22,581 nt of DNA from contig CAJTOM010000041.1 of assembly GCA_910577915.1 (NCBI GenBank), positions 1 through 22,581 of the forward strand, read 5' to 3'. Both the position numbers and the translations under genes were made by a program. Source of the stretch: an uncultured Oscillospiraceae bacterium. Its GTDB lineage: Bacteria > Bacillota > Clostridia > Oscillospirales > Oscillospiraceae. Within the stretch, counting starts at the first letter, position 1; each line of letters begins with the position of its first letter. Below are positions 6,919 to 14,274 of this stretch, piece by piece. The notes under the pieces are model-generated. The model was given only the letters and a program-made list of their open reading frames with translations. It did not search any database and was not told where the DNA came from.

Positions 6919-8243
6919 GAATCCAACTGTCTGAGCATTTCACCTATTCCAAGCTCCTGCGCTTTACCTTCCCGTCCATTGTTATGATGATCTTTACCTC
7001 CATCTACAGCGTGGTGGACGGTCTGTTCGTGTCCAACTTCGTGGGCAAGACCCCCTTTGCCGCCCTGAACCTGGTGTATCCCGTCATTATGATCCTGGGA
7101 ACCCTGGGCTTCATGGTGGGCACCGGCGGCAGTGCTATTGTGGCCAAGACTATGGGGGAGGGAAAGCCGGAGCTGGCCAACCAATATTTTTCCCTGCTGG
7201 TCGCCGCCTCCGCCGTAGGCGGCGCGGTCATCTCCCTGGCGGGCGTCCTGCTGGCCCGGCCCATCTCCCTGGCGCTGGGGGCGGAGGGGGAGATGCTGGA
7301 GTACTGCGTGCTGTACGCCCGGATTATCCTGGCGGCCAACCCCTTCTTCATTCTGCAGAACGTGTTCCAGAGCTTCTTCGTCTCGGCGGAGAGGCCCAAG
7401 CTGGGCCTGCTGGTTATGGTGGGGGCGGGGCTGACCAACATCGTGCTGGACGCCCTGCTGGTGGCGGTGTTCCGCTTCGGGCTGGCGGGGGCCGCCGCCG
7501 CCACGGCGGTGAGCCAGGCGGTGGGCGGCCTTGCGCCGGTGGTCTATTTCCTGCGGCGTAACAGCAGCCTCCTGCGGCTGGTCCGGCCCCGGTTCGACGG
7601 GCGTGTGCTGCTGAGGACCTGCGCCAACGGCTCCTCGGAGCTGATGAGCAACATCTCCGGCTCCCTGGTGAACATCCTCTACAACTTCCAGCTCATACGC
7701 CTGGCGGGGGAGGACGGCGTGGCGGCCTACGGGGCCATCATGTACGTCTCCTTCATCTTCGCCGCCGTCTTCATCGGCTACTCCATCGGCTCCGCGCCGG
7801 TGGTCAGCTACCACTATGGCGCGGGCCACGGCGGCGAGCTCCACAGCCTGCTGGTGAAGAGCCTGCTGCTCACCGCCGGGGCGGGGGTGGCCATGGCGGC
7901 GGCGGGGGCGGCGGTCTCCGGCCCCCTGGCCCGTCTGTTCGTGGGGTACGACCGGGAGCTGTGCCTGCTGACGGTCCGGGGCTTCCGGCTGTACGCCCTC
8001 TCCTACCTGCTGTGCGGGTTCAGCATCTTCGGCTCCGCCTTCTTCACCGCGCTGAACAACGGCCTGGCCTCGGCGGCCATCTCCTTCCTGCGGACCCTGG
8101 TGTTCCAGTGCGCCAGTGTGCTGCTGCTGCCCCTGCTGCTGGACGTGGACGGCATCTGGCTGGCCATCTCGGTGGCGGAGGCGCTGGCCCTGGCGGTGAC
8201 GGCGGCGCTCCTGGCGGCTAACCGGCGGGTATACAAATACTGA
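6915..8243 (+). CDS. MATE-family multidrug/cation exporter
   Basis: A 442-residue membrane protein with about 12 hydrophobic segments and two related halves, typical of MATE exporters (about 440-460). The first helix region reads PSIVMMIFTSIYSVVDGLFV, and GTGGSAIVAKTMGEGK follows the third helix; both are characteristic of the DinF/MepA-like branch. It exchanges Na+ or H+ for cationic compounds across the cytoplasmic membrane. It starts at the ATG embedded in the MarR stop, so the two are translationally coupled. The substrate is not evident. Confidence 0.9.
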   Translation: MRIQLSEHFTYSKLLRFTFPSIVMMIFTSIYSVVDGLFVSNFVGKTPFAALNLVYPVIMILGTLGFMVGTGGSAIVAKTMGEGKPELANQYFSLLVAASAVGGAVISLAGVLLARPISLALGAEGEMLEYCVLYARIILAANPFFILQNVFQSFFVSAERPKLGLLVMVGAGLTNIVLDALLVAVFRFGLAGAAAATAVSQAVGGLAPVVYFLRRNSSLLRLVRPRFDGRVLLRTCANGSSELMSNISGSLVNILYNFQLIRLAGEDGVAAYGAIMYVSFIFAAVFIGYSIGSAPVVSYHYGAGHGGELHSLLVKSLLLTAGAGVAMAAAGAAVSGPLARLFVGYDRELCLLTVRGFRLYALSYLLCGFSIFGSAFFTALNNGLASAAISFLRTLVFQCASVLLLPLLLDVDGIWLAISVAEALALAVTAALLAANRRVYKY

Positions 8244-8249
8244 ACAGCG

Positions 8250-8297
8250 AAAAAACCGGCCCCCCTTCGCGCCCAGAACTGCGCGAAGGGGGGCCGG
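8250..8297 (-). terminator. Terminator of the bioY-DUF1284 operon
   Basis: A perfect 17-base inverted repeat (8256-8272 with 8281-8297) around an eight-base loop. The T-run (complement of 8250-8255) is on the minus strand, so it ends the bioY operon. It may also stop the MATE transcript by its strength alone. Confidence 0.85.
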
Positions 8298-8316
8298 CAT
8301 CAAAGAGGGGCCGCCG

Positions 8317-8721
8317 TTATGTGGACGCCGCCCACCGGCTGGGCTGCCGGCTGCACAAGCCGTCCCACTGGCAGCCGCCGCAGATGTCCCGGCGTAGGCC
8401 CGCGGCCAGAATCCGCTCCTGGACCAGGGCCGTGAAGGCCCCGAAAGGGAGCGCCGCCCCCTCCTCCAGGCCGCACCGGTCCAGCACCGCCCGGTCATAG
8501 CCCGCCACCCGCTCCGGCCGGCTGCACAGGCCGCCCTCATTGTTGGGGCAGGCGGAGCAGATCTCGTCCGTCTCCGCCGCCAGCCGGACGGGGCGCTCCG
8601 GCGTCAGGGCCGCCAGGGTGGCCGCCATGTGGGCGGAGAAAGCGCCGCTGTAGCCGTGGCCTGTGAAGTAGGCCAGGCACATGCCGTGGTGGGGCCGCAG
8701 GGTCAGAGGTTCATTTGACAT
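8317..8721 (-). CDS. DUF1284 cysteine-rich protein
   Basis: A 134-residue protein matching DUF1284 (COG3543): an N-terminal LRPHHGMC (8-15), then C55 and C58 (EICSACPN), C66 and C83, and a C-terminal DICGGCQWDGLC (C114, C117, C123). The two-histidine, eight-cysteine pattern suggests a bound metal or iron-sulfur cluster (inference); the function is unknown. Its start lies within the 3' end of bioY (11-base overlap), so it is cotranscribed and probably coupled with the biotin transporter. This puts it under BirA control and suggests a role connected with biotin (inference). Confidence 0.8.
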   Translation of the reverse strand: MSNEPLTLRPHHGMCLAYFTGHGYSGAFSAHMAATLAALTPERPVRLAAETDEICSACPNNEGGLCSRPERVAGYDRAVLDRCGLEEGAALPFGAFTALVQERILAAGLRRDICGGCQWDGLCSRQPSRWAAST

Positions 8722-9259
8722 GGCGGCGCAGCTGGGAGACCAGGGAGAGGGCCAGGCCGATCTTCACCAGGTCGGGGATGATGAAGGGGATGACGCACCA
8801 GCCCAGGGCCGTGGTCAGGGAGATGGGTCCGGTGTCTCTGGCGTAGACCGCCATGAACCAGACGGTGCCGAAGGCGTAGCACACCAGCAGGCCCAGCACC
8901 ATGGACAGGCCCAGCACCGGGAGGCGACGGCCCGGCAGCCGCTCCATGGCCCACATGAGCAGAGCGGTGAACAGGAAGCCCACGATATACCCGCCGGTGG
9001 GCCGCAGCAGCACGCCTGCGCCGCCGCTGAAGCCGGCGAATACCGGCGCGCCCACCAGGCCCAGCAGGATGTACGCCAGCACCGCCAGGGAGCCCCGCCG
9101 TCCGCCCAGCAGGCCCACGCTCAAAAATACGGCCATGGTCTGGAGGGTGAAGGGGACGGCGGTGGGGATGGAGATCCACGAGCATATGGCCGTCAGCGCC
9201 ACCGATACGGCGATATAGGCCAGGTCCTTGGTGCGGAATTTCGACGCGGTCAGTTCCAT
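8711..9259 (-). CDS. bioY: Biotin transporter substrate-binding subunit BioY
   Basis: A 182-residue BioY S-component of an energy-coupling-factor transporter, a cytoplasmic membrane protein with about six helices. Recognisable parts are IPTAVPFTLQTMAVFL (31-46), LRPTGGYIVGF (about 85-95, the family signature) and the C-terminal FIIPDLVKIGLA. It binds biotin and works with the shared EcfAA'T module, which is not in the window. The ATG at 9259 follows an AAGGAGA site. A promoter at 9301-9329 with an overlapping BirA box shows control by biotin status. Confidence 0.92.
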   Translation of the reverse strand: MELTASKFRTKDLAYIAVSVALTAICSWISIPTAVPFTLQTMAVFLSVGLLGGRRGSLAVLAYILLGLVGAPVFAGFSGGAGVLLRPTGGYIVGFLFTALLMWAMERLPGRRLPVLGLSMVLGLLVCYAFGTVWFMAVYARDTGPISLTTALGWCVIPFIIPDLVKIGLALSLVSQLRRHVK

Positions 9260-9300
9260 AGGGATATGTCTCCTTCTTTTGTTTGGTTGAGCTGGGGTAT

Positions 9301-9329
9301 ACTATACCACGGGAGGAAGGGATTGTCAA
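9301..9329 (-). promoter_or_regulatory. Promoter of the bioY operon
   Basis: On the minus strand a perfect TTGACA (9329-9324), a 17-base spacer and TATAGT (9306-9301), about 42 bases before the bioY ATG. The -35 box lies inside the left half of the BirA operator. Confidence 0.85.
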
Positions 9330-9354
9330 CCTAAAATATTTTTACGGTTTACAA
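9323..9354. promoter_or_regulatory. BirA operator (biotin box)
   Basis: TTGTCAACC (9323-9331), a 14-base spacer and GGTTTACAA (9346-9354) match the Firmicutes BirA box TTGTTAACC-N14-16-GGTTAACAA with one mismatch per arm. Because it covers the -35 box, BirA bound to biotinyl-AMP should block transcription of bioY and the DUF1284 gene. Confidence 0.88.
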
Positions 9355-9360
9355 CTGCGG

Positions 9361-9376
9361 CGGGCAAAAACTCGCA
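9361..9376 (+). repeat. Left copy of an imperfect direct repeat flanking the accessory region
   Basis: CGGGCAAAAACTCGCA here matches CGGGCGAAAACTCGCA at 19938-19953 in 15 of 16 bases. The left copy begins just outside the bioY operator and the right copy just before asnA, so the pair brackets all the accessory genes. It may be an attachment-site duplication or simply a dispersed host repeat. Confidence 0.4.
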
Positions 9377-9588
9377 CGAAAATGTCAAGAAGAAAATGGA
9401 CAAAGAGGGAAATATATCACTTTTCAAGGAATGACAAAAAAGTGAAGGAACTGGTGAGGCGGGGCGGGGAGGGGAGGCCTGGCATGGAGCGGTAGCGTGG
9501 CAGGACAGCGGAGTCCCGGCGGAGCCGGGACGTGGCACGGCAACAAACCGGCGTCAAGGGCCGCAAAAAATTTTTCCTGATACATCAA

Positions 9589-9624
9589 TTCCCAGGTCTG
9601 GTGTGGACCTGGGAAAATTTTTTT
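9589..9624 (+). terminator. Intrinsic terminator
   Basis: TTCCCAGGTC (9589-9598) pairs with GACCTGGGAA (9606-9615) around a seven-base loop, followed by AATTTTTTT. No gene is seen immediately upstream on this strand, so it may end an unannotated RNA or be left from a deleted gene. Confidence 0.75.
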
Positions 9625-9673
9625 GCTTTCGCTGCGCTCACCCCTGACCCCGGTTAGTGGCCGTGCGTGGGGC

Positions 9674-9724
9674 GGTCAACCGAAGTCGCCGAGCCGACTT
9701 CGGCAGACCGACACGTTTTTATTT
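9674..9724 (+). terminator. Second stem-loop with T-rich tail
   Basis: CCGAAGTCG (9680-9688) pairs with CGACTTCGG (9695-9703). GGTC (9674-9677) and GACC (9706-9709) extend the stem after two-base internal loops. ACACGTTTTTATTTT follows. It lies just upstream of the first small accessory gene. Confidence 0.6.
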
Positions 9725-9760
9725 TGGAGTCGGGCAATACCCTGGGGAAAGGAGCAGCAC

Positions 9761-10048
9761 ATGGATGAACAGAAATTGAGAAATTATCTCCTGAAATGCG
9801 AACTGCAATACCGGGCAAAGCACCAGGAGGAGGGCGGCTGTCTGGAGTGGCTGGCGCCGTACTGCGGAAGCGTAAAAGAAATAGAGCGTTTTCTGCGGGA
9901 GATTGGATTCCGAATCAAACGCATTGTGGACGAGGAGGCCTGGCCCGGAGAGGTCCACCAGTGGGTGGTCACTCACTCAGGTGTCATCGTCTATGTGAAT
10001 CGAGACGGCTTAAACGGCTTTTTCGCAAAGGAGCAGCAGGTGAAGTGA
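9761..10048 (+). CDS. Hypothetical 95-residue protein
   Basis: Starts at an ATG with AAAGGAG 8 bases upstream. The product is mixed alpha/beta in character, cytoplasmic (no signal or membrane segment), with a charged N-terminal helix and a C-terminal stretch (HQWVVTHSGVIVYVNRDG) that looks like paired strands. I do not recognise the family. It is first of three closely spaced plus-strand genes. A 14-codon frame (10049-10093) starts right after it and overlaps the next gene start, so the two may be translationally linked. Base use is less GC-rich than the host genes. Confidence 0.65.
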   Translation: MDEQKLRNYLLKCELQYRAKHQEEGGCLEWLAPYCGSVKEIERFLREIGFRIKRIVDEEAWPGEVHQWVVTHSGVIVYVNRDGLNGFFAKEQQVK

Positions 10049-10089
10049 ATGACACAGAAAACCAACATCTATTTTGGGAGGATATACTC

Positions 10090-10278
10090 ATGATCGTTGT
10101 TGCAGCCTTCGAAGGCAAGCCCTTACCCTTCGGCACCCCCATGAATGATCTCCGGGGAGAAAAACTGCTCAAGTTCATCGAAATGCAAATGGAGCTAGGC
10201 CGCGAAGTACACATTTCGCCAGAACCAGGAGATTATTGGTCACCGGATACTGAAAGCCTCTGGCGGAAGATGCCCTAA
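10090..10278 (+). CDS. Hypothetical 62-residue protein
   Basis: The ATG at 10090 has a strong GGGAGG site 8 bases upstream. The product is acidic and soluble (MIVVAAFEGKPLPFGTP near the start, ISPEPGDYW near the end). No family is recognised. It ends one base before the next gene, which implies one transcript. Confidence 0.6.
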   Translation: MIVVAAFEGKPLPFGTPMNDLRGEKLLKFIEMQMELGREVHISPEPGDYWSPDTESLWRKMP

Positions 10279-10279
10279 G

Positions 10280-10585
10280 ATGGCGGCCAAGACCAACATC
10301 CGGAGCATCCGGTTTTCGGACGAGCTGGCAGAGCTCATTGACCGGCAGCAGGGAATCAACTTTACCCAGAAATTTGAGAACCTGATCACCCGGTGCGTGT
10401 GGGAGCTGCCCGCCAGAGAGCGGGAGCTGGAACAGCTGGAGGCGCGCATCCAGGAGAAGCGGGAACAGCTGCGGCGCATGTCCGCCCAGGCGCAGGAGCT
10501 GAGCGAGACTTTGCGGGAGCTGCTGCCTAGGGCGGAGGCGCTGGCGGCAGCCGTGGACCGGGCCGCAAAGAAATGGGATGTGTAA
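10280..10585 (+). CDS. Ribbon-helix-helix-like protein with coiled-coil tail
   Basis: A 101-residue protein. The N-terminus (NIRSIRFSDELAELIDRQ, then helices to about 45) fits a ribbon-helix-helix DNA-binding fold, and residues about 45-95 form a heptad-like Glu/Leu/Arg-rich coiled coil. Such proteins are common as accessory or regulatory proteins on plasmids and integrative elements. The partner or DNA site is unknown. It follows the previous gene by one base. No relaxase is in the window, so a mobilisation role is not supported directly. Confidence 0.6.
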   Translation: MAAKTNIRSIRFSDELAELIDRQQGINFTQKFENLITRCVWELPARERELEQLEARIQEKREQLRRMSAQAQELSETLRELLPRAEALAAAVDRAAKKWDV

Positions 10586-10651
10586 CACCATCCCGCCCGG
10601 CAGCCGAAGCAGATCGGAGGCGCAGCGGCTGAAAGCTGTGTTACAATAATA

Positions 10652-10676
10652 CCACCCACGGTCAGACCGTGGGTGG
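10652..10676. terminator. Perfect hairpin between the small genes and the transposase
   Basis: CCACCCACGG (10652-10661) pairs perfectly with CCGTGGGTGG (10667-10676) around TCAGA. The tail AACTTTGTTT is only partly T-rich. It may end the three-gene unit or mark the edge of an inserted element. Confidence 0.6.
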
Positions 10677-10719
10677 AACTTTGTTTAAGATCACGTATTC
10701 GATTCGATGAAATAACGAA

Positions 10720-11721
10720 ATGGAGCGGGGCGCATATATCCACACCTGTGATTACTGGGACGAAGTCCGCTACTCCGCCGACAAGGCCCAGCAGATACAT
10801 ACCTACCGTCAAACCGCCAAGGGGCGGCCCCTGAAGATCGGGGGAGACCGGGCCTACGCGGAGTACCTGGAAAAGAAAATGCTGGGGATGCAGGCGGACG
10901 GCAGCGTGGACCGGCGGAAGCGGTATTCCCCGGCGGCGGCGCTGGCGGCGGCCCGGCGGGAGGGGTACGGCTGCACGGTGAGCGTCAACACGCTGTACAG
11001 CTACATCACAAAGCGGGTGTTTCTCCGCCTGACGGACAGGGACCTGTGGATGAAGGGGAAGAAGAAACGCTCCGGCAAGAGGCCGGAGCGGCGGGTGGTC
11101 CACCCGGCCCTGCCCAGCATCTCGGTCAGGCCGGAGCCGGTCAACCAGCGCGCAGAGCGGGGACACTGGGAGATGGACCTCATTGTGGGCCGGGAGGGGA
11201 GCAGGCCGGTGCTGCTGACCATGGTGGAGCGGAAGACGCGGGAGCCGCTGGCCTTCAAGCTGCCGGACAAGCGGGCGGCGTCGGTGCGGAAGGTGTTCGA
11301 CCGGCTGGAAAAGAGCACGCCGGACTTCCGGGACCGGTTCCGGAGCGTCACAACAGACAACGGCAGCGAGTTCTTGGAGTATGAGAAGCTGGTCCGGTCC
11401 ATCCACGGGGGGAAGCGGTTCGAGGTCTACTACTGCCACTCCTACTCCGCTTGGGAAAAGGGCGGCGTAGAGAACCTGAACCGGCTGTTCCGGAGATGGT
11501 TTCCCAAGGGGACGGACTTCTCCAGAGTGCCCAAACGGGAGATTGCGGAGTTCCTGGACTGGGCTGGCCACTATCCCCGAAAGGTGCTGGACTGGAGGAG
11601 TCCGGCGGAGCTGGTGCAACACAAATTCTCCGGAGACATCGATGCAGCAGCCGGCAATTTGTGTGACATTACCACACCGGCCAATCCTTCTGGGGCAGCT
11701 CCCTCCTGCTGTAGCTGTTAA
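10720..11721 (+). pseudogene. IS30-family transposase lacking its N-terminal DNA-binding domain
   Basis: 333 residues of an IS30 transposase. The DDE residues are visible: D153 (GHWEMDLIVG), D213 (TTDNGSEF) and E251 (GGVENLNRLF), with the usual FPKGTDF after them. The frame begins at what is normally the end of the N-terminal helix-turn-helix (the ERG of a REIKRG-like segment). About 50 residues are therefore missing, there is no ribosome site, and a stop codon lies just upstream. The last 20 or so residues run into phage DNA and overlap the zot gene end by 53 bases on the opposite strand. No terminal inverted repeats were found. It is probably inactive, or it is a shortened integrase-like gene of the adjoining phage. 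Confidence 0.8.
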
Positions 11722-12385
11722 ACAGCTTCCAGAGGGGCGGGGAGAAAATGCGCCGGGTGTCCAGAAGGGGGAGGCCCATGGAGTAGAGGTCCTGGATCTG
11801 CTTGGTCTGCTCGTCCACCCCCACCCGGCGGCGAATGCGGCGGGCCACCACGCAGAAGGGCACCAGTGAGCGGCGGACCACGTAGAAATTCTGGGCCAGG
11901 CGGCGGAGGGTCACGTCCATGTCCTCATAGCTCTGGCTGAACACATCCACTGAGACCTTGTAGTGGCGGTGGTACTTGTAGAAGTAGATGGCCTCCTGGG
12001 GAAAGGATTTATAGTTGCGGTTGTTATACTCGATGCCCGCCTCGTCAATAATCACCTTTGCATTTTCAATCATGTACCTTCCAATGTCCAGCTGGGGATT
12101 GAGCTGGTAAGCGCCGGTGATGGGGACGTTGCTGTAGACGGGAATACGGCGCTTGAGGTACTTACTGTTGAGGATGGACCTGGTGAGGATGTTCTGGTGT
12201 CTGCGGCAAAATCGGATTATGGCGTTTTCATGGAGGGCCCAGCGGGTGAGGTGGGCGGCGAAGGTGGTCTTGCCGGAGCCTGGGACGCCGAAGTATACGT
12301 TGAGTACGTGGGGATGGGGCGGGCAGAGGAACGAGCGGAGGAACACGGGCAGATAGCACAGGCCCGCAAGGACGAGAACAGCCAT
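11669..12385 (-). CDS. zot: Zot/pI-family phage assembly ATPase
   Basis: A 238-residue Zot-domain ATPase, the inovirus morphogenesis motor (pI of M13). An N-terminal hydrophobic helix (1-20) is followed by Walker A GVPGSGKTT (33-41) and Walker B VIIDEAG (111-117), then the conserved region with FPQEAIYFYKYHRHYKVSVD. In the family it sits in the inner membrane and drives extrusion of the phage through the envelope. It is shorter than many pI proteins (about 350) and has its membrane span at the N-terminus, which I regard as plausible for monoderm phages. Ribosome site GAAAGGAG. The 3' end overlaps the transposase frame. Confidence 0.88.
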   Translation of the reverse strand: MAVLVLAGLCYLPVFLRSFLCPPHPHVLNVYFGVPGSGKTTFAAHLTRWALHENAIIRFCRRHQNILTRSILNSKYLKRRIPVYSNVPITGAYQLNPQLDIGRYMIENAKVIIDEAGIEYNNRNYKSFPQEAIYFYKYHRHYKVSVDVFSQSYEDMDVTLRRLAQNFYVVRRSLVPFCVVARRIRRRVGVDEQTKQIQDLYSMGLPLLDTRRIFSPPLWKLFNSYSRRELPQKDWPVW

Positions 12386-12398
12386 AGAGCAGCTCCTT

Positions 12399-13976
12399 TC
12401 AAAGCTTGAGAAGGCGGCGGAGGGTGAGGACGCTGACGCCGATCAGGCCGATGACCACGGAGATGAGGAGGATGGGGTGGCGGACCACCACATCGGTGAG
12501 GGCGGCGACCCAGTCCAGGGCGGCGGAGAGGACCAGGCCCAGCCGCTCCAGCAGGGCGGAGAGGGAGAGGTCCAGGCCCAGCGGAGGCAGGGGCTCGGTT
12601 CTGGAGGCCCCGCAGGCGGAGCAGGTGTAGGAGACAGAGCCGGATACGTCCTCTGTGGGCTCCACCCTGGCGGTCTCCTCCCAGGCGTGGGCGGAACCCA
12701 GGGCGGGGATTTTCTCCGCTCTGGCGAAGCCGCAGCGGGCGCAGGTATATTGAACAGAGCCGGGATCCGTGCAGGTGGCAGGCGTGCGGCCCGTCTCCTG
12801 CCAGCCGTGGTCCAGCGCGGGGCGCTCATCGGTTTTGGCCTCATTACACCGGGAACAGACGTAGGAGACGGAGCCGGGGGCGGTGCAGGTGGCGTCGGTA
12901 TGCGCGGTCTCCGTCCAGGCGTGGTCTCCTCCCAGCTGAGGGATGGCCTCCGTTCTCTCCAGGGAACACCTGGAGCAGGTGTAGAGGATGGAGCCGGGTG
13001 TGGTACAGGCAGCGTCGGTGCGGCTGGTCTCCGCCCAATCGTGGTCCAGGGCGGGCAGGGTTTCCTGCTTGACAGCGCCGCAGCGGGAGCAGGTATAGCC
13101 AGAGATGCCGGATTCTGTACAGGTAGGGTCCGTGTGACCGGATACAGTCCAGATGTGGCTCTCCCCCAGCTGGGGGATGGTCTCTGTTTTGGTCTCATCA
13201 CAGCGGGAACAGGCGTAATCAACAGACCCGGCAGTCAGGCAAGTGGGGTTTTTCCGCCCGGTTTCGCGCCAATCGTGGTCCAGGGCGGGCAGCGCCTCGG
13301 TCTTAGCTGCGGAGCAGCGGGAGCAGCTGAAGGAGGCGGAGCCGGGAGCGGTACAGGCGGCGTCGGTGCGGCCCGTCTCCCTCCAGTCATGCTCTCCGCC
13401 CAGGGCGGGGATGGGGGCGGTTGTGGCCTCGCCGCAGCGGGAGCAGGACTGGTAGAGCACACCGGCGGCGGTACAGGTGGGCGCGGTGCTGCCGGTTTCA
13501 CGCCAGGCGTGGCCCAGAGGGGAAAGGGCCTCGGTTTTTGTTTCGCCGCAGCGGGAACAGGCGGACTTGGCGGAGCCGGGGGCGGTGCAGGTAGGCGTGG
13601 TGCTGCCGGTCTCCTTCCAGCTGTGGCCCAGCGGGCTGCCCGAAAATACAGTGTCTCCGTCCCCATGCACAGAGCAGGAATTCCGGATCTGGCGGGGTGA
13701 CGTGCAGGTCGCTGAAGACACGGTAACAGAACCAATTGTTCCCGAATCAGCAGTCAGGCGAGGGCGAGTGGACGTTTTGTAAAACCACCGGCTGCAATTA
13801 TCGCAAAAATAATGGCTGATGGAATCACCGGAAACAAACATATTGCCGCCAATACTGATGCCGCAGTTGGGACAGGAGACGGACGCGGCATGGGCGGGGA
13901 CCGTGAGGGCGAGCAGCGCCATGCAAAAACATACCGCAGCCAGGACGCCCTCAACGCGCCGTTTTTGGAACATCAT
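12399..13976 (-). CDS. Secreted Cys-rich repeat protein with C-terminal membrane anchor (pIII-like candidate)
   Basis: 525 residues from the ATG at 13976 (GGGAGG 8 bases upstream). There is a signal peptide (1-30, ending VPAHA), then two CxxC pairs (CPNCG, CDNCS) like a zinc ribbon. From about 116 to 467 there are nine tandem repeats of 37-41 residues with the pattern HxW, ETG, xxCT, G, Y/S-xCSRC, K-TE, P. A C-terminal hydrophobic span ends in RRLLKL. This layout (export signal, extracellular repeats, membrane tail) fits a minor coat or receptor-binding protein of a filamentous phage. Similar Cys-rich repeats occur in surface proteins of gut Firmicutes. It sits 13 bases upstream of zot in one transcript. 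Confidence 0.72.
   Translation of the reverse strand: MMFQKRRVEGVLAAVCFCMALLALTVPAHAASVSCPNCGISIGGNMFVSGDSISHYFCDNCSRWFYKTSTRPRLTADSGTIGSVTVSSATCTSPRQIRNSCSVHGDGDTVFSGSPLGHSWKETGSTTPTCTAPGSAKSACSRCGETKTEALSPLGHAWRETGSTAPTCTAAGVLYQSCSRCGEATTAPIPALGGEHDWRETGRTDAACTAPGSASFSCSRCSAAKTEALPALDHDWRETGRKNPTCLTAGSVDYACSRCDETKTETIPQLGESHIWTVSGHTDPTCTESGISGYTCSRCGAVKQETLPALDHDWAETSRTDAACTTPGSILYTCSRCSLERTEAIPQLGGDHAWTETAHTDATCTAPGSVSYVCSRCNEAKTDERPALDHGWQETGRTPATCTDPGSVQYTCARCGFARAEKIPALGSAHAWEETARVEPTEDVSGSVSYTCSACGASRTEPLPPLGLDLSLSALLERLGLVLSAALDWVAALTDVVVRHPILLISVVIGLIGVSVLTLRRLLKL
12576..13631 (-). repeat. Nine in-frame Cys-rich tandem repeats
   Basis: Nine coding units averaging 117 bases. From unit 2 to unit 8 the lengths alternate between 41 and 37 residues (41, 37, 41, 37, 41, 37, 41), so the repeat may have grown by duplication of a two-unit block. 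Units 1-8 have three cysteines each, a lone C and a CxxC. Unit 9 keeps only the CxxC. Confidence 0.85.
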
Positions 13977-14050
13977 CTTCAAAACCTCCCAGAGAAAAGC
14001 GTGGGGGCGGGGGCGCGCACTCTGTTGGCGCGCCCCCACCCCCTTCCGGG

Positions 14051-14260
14051 TCAGACCCTCAGCAGGCGGCTGAAAAGGCCAATGCCCGTGCCGATGAAGC
14101 CGATCACGACGCCCACCAGCAGCAGGGGGTTGCCCGCCACCGTCTCAGCGACGGTGCCCACCCAGCCGACGGCGGCGGTGAAGACCTCCGTGATGGTGGA
14201 CAGGACGGAGGCCATGGTCAGGCCGGTATCGCCTACCGCACTCAGGAACACAGGATTCAT
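14051..14260 (-). CDS. Coat-like small membrane protein (major coat candidate)
   Basis: A 69-residue hydrophobic protein with an AAAGGAG site. The first part (MNPVFLSAVGDTGLTMASVL) could be a short amphipathic or leader region. The second half has a strong membrane span, NPLLLVGVVIGFIGTGIGLF, and a basic end (SRLLRV). Size, one span and a positive C-terminus fit the major coat protein of filamentous phages (pVIII), whose basic end contacts the DNA. Its tail resembles the membrane anchor of the 525-residue protein encoded next. Confidence 0.65.
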   Translation of the reverse strand: MNPVFLSAVGDTGLTMASVLSTITEVFTAAVGWVGTVAETVAGNPLLLVGVVIGFIGTGIGLFSRLLRV

Positions 14261-14274
14261 GGTGATTCTCCTTT

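Larger units (their letters stand above)
9385..9760 (+). other. Gene-poor region with stacked hairpins
   Basis: About 375 bases without a convincing gene. It holds three inverted repeats: GTCCCGGC/GCCGGGAC (9513-9531), TTCCCAGGTC/GACCTGGGAA (9589-9615) followed by a T-run, and CCGAAGTCG/CGACTTCGG (9680-9703) followed after six bases by more pairing and a T-rich run. The purine-rich part before 9480 could be read as a 37-codon frame but has no ribosome site. Confidence 0.5.

Noticed and set aside
9382..9495. 37-codon plus-strand frame beginning MSRRKWTK
   Set aside because: No ribosome site or promoter, low-complexity Gly/Arg end; probably chance in purine-rich DNA.
10600..11760. Terminal inverted repeats of an IS30 element
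   Set aside because: Sequences near both edges share a TGTGTKACA core, but in direct rather than inverted orientation and too short to call element ends.
12576..13631. Possible CRISPR-like or non-coding tandem repeat
   Set aside because: Unit length is about 117 bases, in frame, with conserved protein motifs and diverged DNA, so it is a coding repeat.
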